From contig CAMWLY010000013.1 of the NCBI GenBank assembly GCA_947175145.1, positions 1 through 36,910 of the forward strand: 36,910 nt of DNA, written 5' to 3'. This DNA comes from an uncultured Muribaculaceae bacterium (lineage in GTDB: Bacteria; Bacteroidota; Bacteroidia; Bacteroidales; Muribaculaceae). The notes under the pieces are model-generated. The model saw nothing but the letters and a program-made list of their open reading frames with translations, ran no database searches and was not told where the DNA came from. Every line of letters begins with the position of its first letter. The first letter of the stretch is position 1. This document shows, piece after piece, positions 34,246-36,910 of the stretch. Made by a program: the position numbers and the translations under genes.

Positions 34246-34330
34246 TTCCGCCACTGAAATACAAAGCCCACTGAGTCCCCAGCGGACTTTTTTTTTGTCC
34301 CAACCATTACCCAACCCACATGTCTGCGAT
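34246..34330 (+). repeat. Direct repeat copy 2: tRNA-Ser 3' tail and terminator without the tRNA
   Basis: This copy starts with TTCCGCCA and CTGAAATACAAAGCCCACTG exactly as at 31895, and continues through the terminator hairpin, T9 run and CCATTACCCAACC. Upstream of TTCCGCCA the sequence is unrelated to a tRNA (GCTTCAGTTTTAGGC), so only the last 8 bases of the tRNA are present. One extra C precedes the T run. Confidence 0.85.
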
Positions 34331-34449
34331 CTAAGGGCTCAATGGGCTCAATATAAAAAGAACGGTGCAATGTGAAAGCACAGCACCCCAAAGGTTCATT
34401 GACTTTTGGAGTGCTGATTCAGTTCTGCACGCTTAATAAGTGCCTATCA
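34331..34449. other. Intergenic end region with imperfect hairpin
   Basis: Together with the repeat above, this fills the gap between the 482-aa gene and the GH32 gene. AGCACCCCAAAGG (34382-34394) pairs imperfectly with CTTTTGGAGTGCT (34403-34415) and may end the - strand GH32 transcript, although the T-rich tract lies some distance beyond. No gene was seen. Confidence 0.4.
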
Positions 34450-36910
34450 TTACTTAATCACATACTTTTTGGTAGCTGAACCCTTGCGACAGATGTAAAC
34501 TCCGGGAGCGCCGGGAGCTGCAACCTTAATACCGTGAAGTGTAAACCATTCCTCAGGTGCATCCTCCAACTCCTCAAAGGTGTCAAGTGTTCCGGTTACT
34601 ACAGCTTCAACGGGTGAAAGATAACTGATAATATTAGCGGAAAGTTTCTTCACATTGTCGATTGCAGTATTCTCTACATGGAATTCGTGAGCTGCAAGAC
34701 CATTGGTCATAATTGTGCCACGACGTGCATCTATCATATCCTTTGAGGCAGCACGGTGCTGAGCATTGGCTGAACTGCGAGGTAAGAACTCTACAAGGCC
34801 GGCAAACTCCTGACCCCCATTGTGACCCCATGTGCCAATCACTCTTGCATTGTTTTCACGGCAGAAATTGTCGTGTCCTCCGCACTCATTCAGACGCCAC
34901 ATGCAATTGTGATCTTCACGCCAATAGTTGCTTTCGGCAAGAAGCACCAACACACCATGTGATTCGCGCGTTGTTTCGATACCTTGGAAAATAGCATGTC
35001 CAGACCAATCTGCATCTTCATGATGTGCGATATTCATTTGCCAAGGATCCGAATTAACACCACCATTTCCACTGTTGAACTCAGTCAGGTCATGACCGGT
35101 ACGTTCCATAGCCACTACAAGCTGAGAAGCCATTTTTGAGAGATATACATTACCACCATCGTTATTGAAATCTGTCAGATTATCCACGATGCTTGTATAT
35201 GTGGCAGGAAGATTACGCCAACCCTGCGGTAGCCCCTTGCGATCGCAATGTACCCAAATACAATCGAAGTATTCAGTGTTCAGACGGTCGAAGTCACCGG
35301 TATAAAGTACTTCTCCTGTCGGGAATGCAGACTTAAAGAAATCATATATCAGCTTATCCTGAGGATAATTCTGCTCTGAAGCTGTAATGAAATCGCTCTC
35401 TGACTCATAACCTAAATAAAGAGCCACTTTACCGGTTGATTCCAATACTTCACTTGGTTCTTCAGGATCTTCCGGTTCCTCGGGAGGTGTTACAACGGAT
35501 ACATGGGGATTCTCCGGCTTCTGACCATCTTTATTAGCAAGATACACAAAAGCATTAGCAGTAAGAAGCATCAGATTCTCGGCATCGCTGTTACCTGCAC
35601 CCTCAACATGCCACTGACATGCTGCAAGACCGTTAGCTAAGATTGTTCCTGACCATTTATCGCTGTCTGCATCTACTTGTGTCGGATAGAACTCGATAAT
35701 ACCTGCCCAACCATCAGATTGCTCCTGACCCCAGGTGCCAAGCACTTTGGCTGCGTTATCCTCTTCGAATCGTTTGATGTTATCATCAGCAGTTGAAGTA
35801 TAGACAAAATCAGACAGATGCCACATACAATTGTGATCCTCTCGGCGAATTTGCTCACCACCACCATAAAGCATACCGTAAGTAGTCCATGCATAGCAAT
35901 CGCTTCTCTCAAGGTCAGAGTAAATCCGGTGTCCTGTGCGGTCATACTTACCTCCTATTAACCATGGATTGACAGTCCATTCATCATCACCGTCATTACC
36001 GTCACCGGCATTATATTCGTTGGGCGCAAACGATGAGGAAATACGATTCAAGGTTTCAAGAAGCTGAGTAGCCTGACCGGTGAGATAAAGATTACCGCCA
36101 TCAGCCACATACTTCTTGAGTGAAGCTACCAATGCACCATCTATAAATTCACCGGGAAGATTAGATGCGCCTTTGGGGAGACCCATACGGTCAATATGAA
36201 TCCACACGCAATCAAAATCAGATGCCTTGATTTTCTGAGGTTCCGAAGTTAGAATGATGTTGTTGTTTTTCAACTTGCCGGTAAAGAACTCACGGGCAGC
36301 CTGCTCTTGAGCGCTCATACCATCAGCTACGCACAGGAATGCCACTTTGCCCGAGTTGGCCGGAAGTGAGAATTCTTTGGGAACGATTGGCTCACTGCTC
36401 ATATCTCCATTTCCAAGCACGTATGCCTCGGCGGAAGCAAGAGTAGTTTGACCATTAGAGAACAGTTCAATCAAATCGGCATTGTCATCGTCCGGGAAAA
36501 TACGCACTGATGCTGCATAACGATCATTTACAAAGATGTCTACAATCGAGTGATCGATAAATACATGGAGTTTCAATTCCTCTCCTTTGCGGGGGCCGAG
36601 ATCAAGAACTGTGCGGAAAGAGGTCTTGCCATTGTCATAATGCGCTATTCGGCTGTAGTCTACCACAATTTCGCGATTAGCCGGATTGTAGGAAATATAT
36701 GCTGTCTTTCCTTTGGCGTTCTTGAAGAAATTGAGACCGACTGTAGCATCGGAAAGAATAAATCGAGCGCAAATTTCGGCCTCACGACCGCGAACCGGAT
36801 TCAGATTAAGAGTGCCGTCAAGATTTGTTTGACCGACATTCATTTTCATTGTAGCATGTCTATACGCTTTGATACCCTCGTATGGTTTCTGAAGAAGACG
36901 TCCCTCTGAA
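34450..36910 (-). CDS. GH32-family glycoside hydrolase, C-terminal part with two accessory domains (partial)
   Basis: The frame is open through the right edge of the window, so the N-terminus and catalytic five-blade propeller lie outside. Residues are counted from an internal Met at 36849. The first 150 form the GH32 C-terminal beta-sandwich (KLHVFIDHSIVDIFVNDRYAASVRIFP), seen in levanases, inulinases and invertases that cleave fructans or sucrose. Two homologous domains follow (about 167-440 and 472-747). Each starts GKVA(F/L), has FDC(V/I)W(I/V)H.DR.GLP and the near-identical REDHNCMW, and ends in a WHVE/FHVE-A-N-like stretch. They resemble the DUF4960-type modules of Bacteroidetes GH32 proteins (from memory, unverified). 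A Pro/Glu linker separates them. The C-terminal 50 residues end GVYICRKGSATKKYVIK, like a type IX secretion sorting tail. The role is extracellular fructan use. Confidence 0.85.
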   Translation of the reverse strand, partial: SEGRLLQKPYEGIKAYRHATMKMNVGQTNLDGTLNLNPVRGREAEICARFILSDATVGLNFFKNAKGKTAYISYNPANREIVVDYSRIAHYDNGKTSFRTVLDLGPRKGEELKLHVFIDHSIVDIFVNDRYAASVRIFPDDDNADLIELFSNGQTTLASAEAYVLGNGDMSSEPIVPKEFSLPANSGKVAFLCVADGMSAQEQAAREFFTGKLKNNNIILTSEPQKIKASDFDCVWIHIDRMGLPKGASNLPGEFIDGALVASLKKYVADGGNLYLTGQATQLLETLNRISSSFAPNEYNAGDGNDGDDEWTVNPWLIGGKYDRTGHRIYSDLERSDCYAWTTYGMLYGGGEQIRREDHNCMWHLSDFVYTSTADDNIKRFEEDNAAKVLGTWGQEQSDGWAGIIEFYPTQVDADSDKWSGTILANGLAACQWHVEGAGNSDAENLMLLTANAFVYLANKDGQKPENPHVSVVTPPEEPEDPEEPSEVLESTGKVALYLGYESESDFITASEQNYPQDKLIYDFFKSAFPTGEVLYTGDFDRLNTEYFDCIWVHCDRKGLPQGWRNLPATYTSIVDNLTDFNNDGGNVYLSKMASQLVVAMERTGHDLTEFNSGNGGVNSDPWQMNIAHHEDADWSGHAIFQGIETTRESHGVLVLLAESNYWREDHNCMWRLNECGGHDNFCRENNARVIGTWGHNGGQEFAGLVEFLPRSSANAQHRAASKDMIDARRGTIMTNGLAAHEFHVENTAIDNVKKLSANIISYLSPVEAVVTGTLDTFEELEDAPEEWFTLHGIKVAAPGAPGVYICRKGSATKKYVIK

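Noticed and set aside
31895-34331. CRISPR array or transposon ends as explanation of the repeats
   Set aside because: There are only two copies, far apart, in direct orientation and starting inside a tRNA; no transposase, inverted terminal repeats or spacer periodicity.
34206-34391. 61-codon open frame on the - strand
   Set aside because: It covers the second repeat copy and repeats the antisense terminator reading; no protein features.
36550-36909. 119-codon + strand frame opposite the GH32 gene
   Set aside because: The - strand frame shows clear GH32 C-terminal motifs over the same bases; the + frame has none.

Overview
This window looks like chromosomal DNA from the order Bacteroidales, most likely a gut Muribaculaceae or Bacteroides relative. 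Four observations support this. The best promoters match the Bacteroidetes primary-sigma pattern (TTG, about 20 bases, TAnnTTTG). Shine-Dalgarno sequences are mostly absent. The prolyl-tRNA synthetase is the short archaeal/eukaryote-like form. The envelope genes are typical of the group: a carboxypeptidase-regulatory TonB receptor, an HAE1 efflux set with lipoprotein ends, and a secreted GH32 protein with accessory domains. The assignment rests on gene content alone.

Left part (1-12656). A + strand run holds the tail of an ABC-F ATPase, an M13 metallopeptidase, aroE, a short comEC, dapA, dnaG, a HAD phosphatase, a GT4 glycosyltransferase and a 125-aa orphan. Several junctions overlap by 4 bases (ATGA), and the M13/aroE pair overlaps by 7. 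The run ends at a 13-bp palindrome shared with the convergent miaA, which is overlapped by an uncharacterised six-helix membrane protein gene.

Middle part (12790-27811). On the - strand, proS and a DPP-IV-like S9 peptidase form one unit, and a TonB-dependent receptor forms another. On the + strand come rsfS, ftsH and a three-gene RND efflux operon (adaptor, HAE1 pump, outer-membrane factor). The pump carries an extra hydrophobic insert between TM6 and TM7.

Right part (27939-36910). An lpxA-family gene is followed by two small lipoprotein genes; the first of these has a canonical promoter and a hairpin at the predicted 5' end of its mRNA. A neurotransmitter:sodium symporter and two tRNA-Ser genes (GCT, CGA) follow. 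About 85 bp comprising the 3' end of tRNA-Ser(CGA), its terminator and its flank is repeated 2.35 kb downstream. The enclosed segment holds one unrecognised secreted or membrane-anchored protein of 482 aa plus about 0.7 kb without a convincing gene. This looks like a small tRNA-targeted insertion or its remnant, with no recombinase inside, and is the most unusual region here. The window closes in the C-terminal part of a secreted GH32 protein that carries two tandem copies of a roughly 270-residue accessory domain.

Most genes are housekeeping or envelope functions. The least explained items are the tRNA-flanked segment, the 456-aa membrane protein coupled to miaA, the 125-aa orphan and the duplicated domain in the GH32 protein. 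No CRISPR array, insertion sequence, transposase or rRNA was seen.
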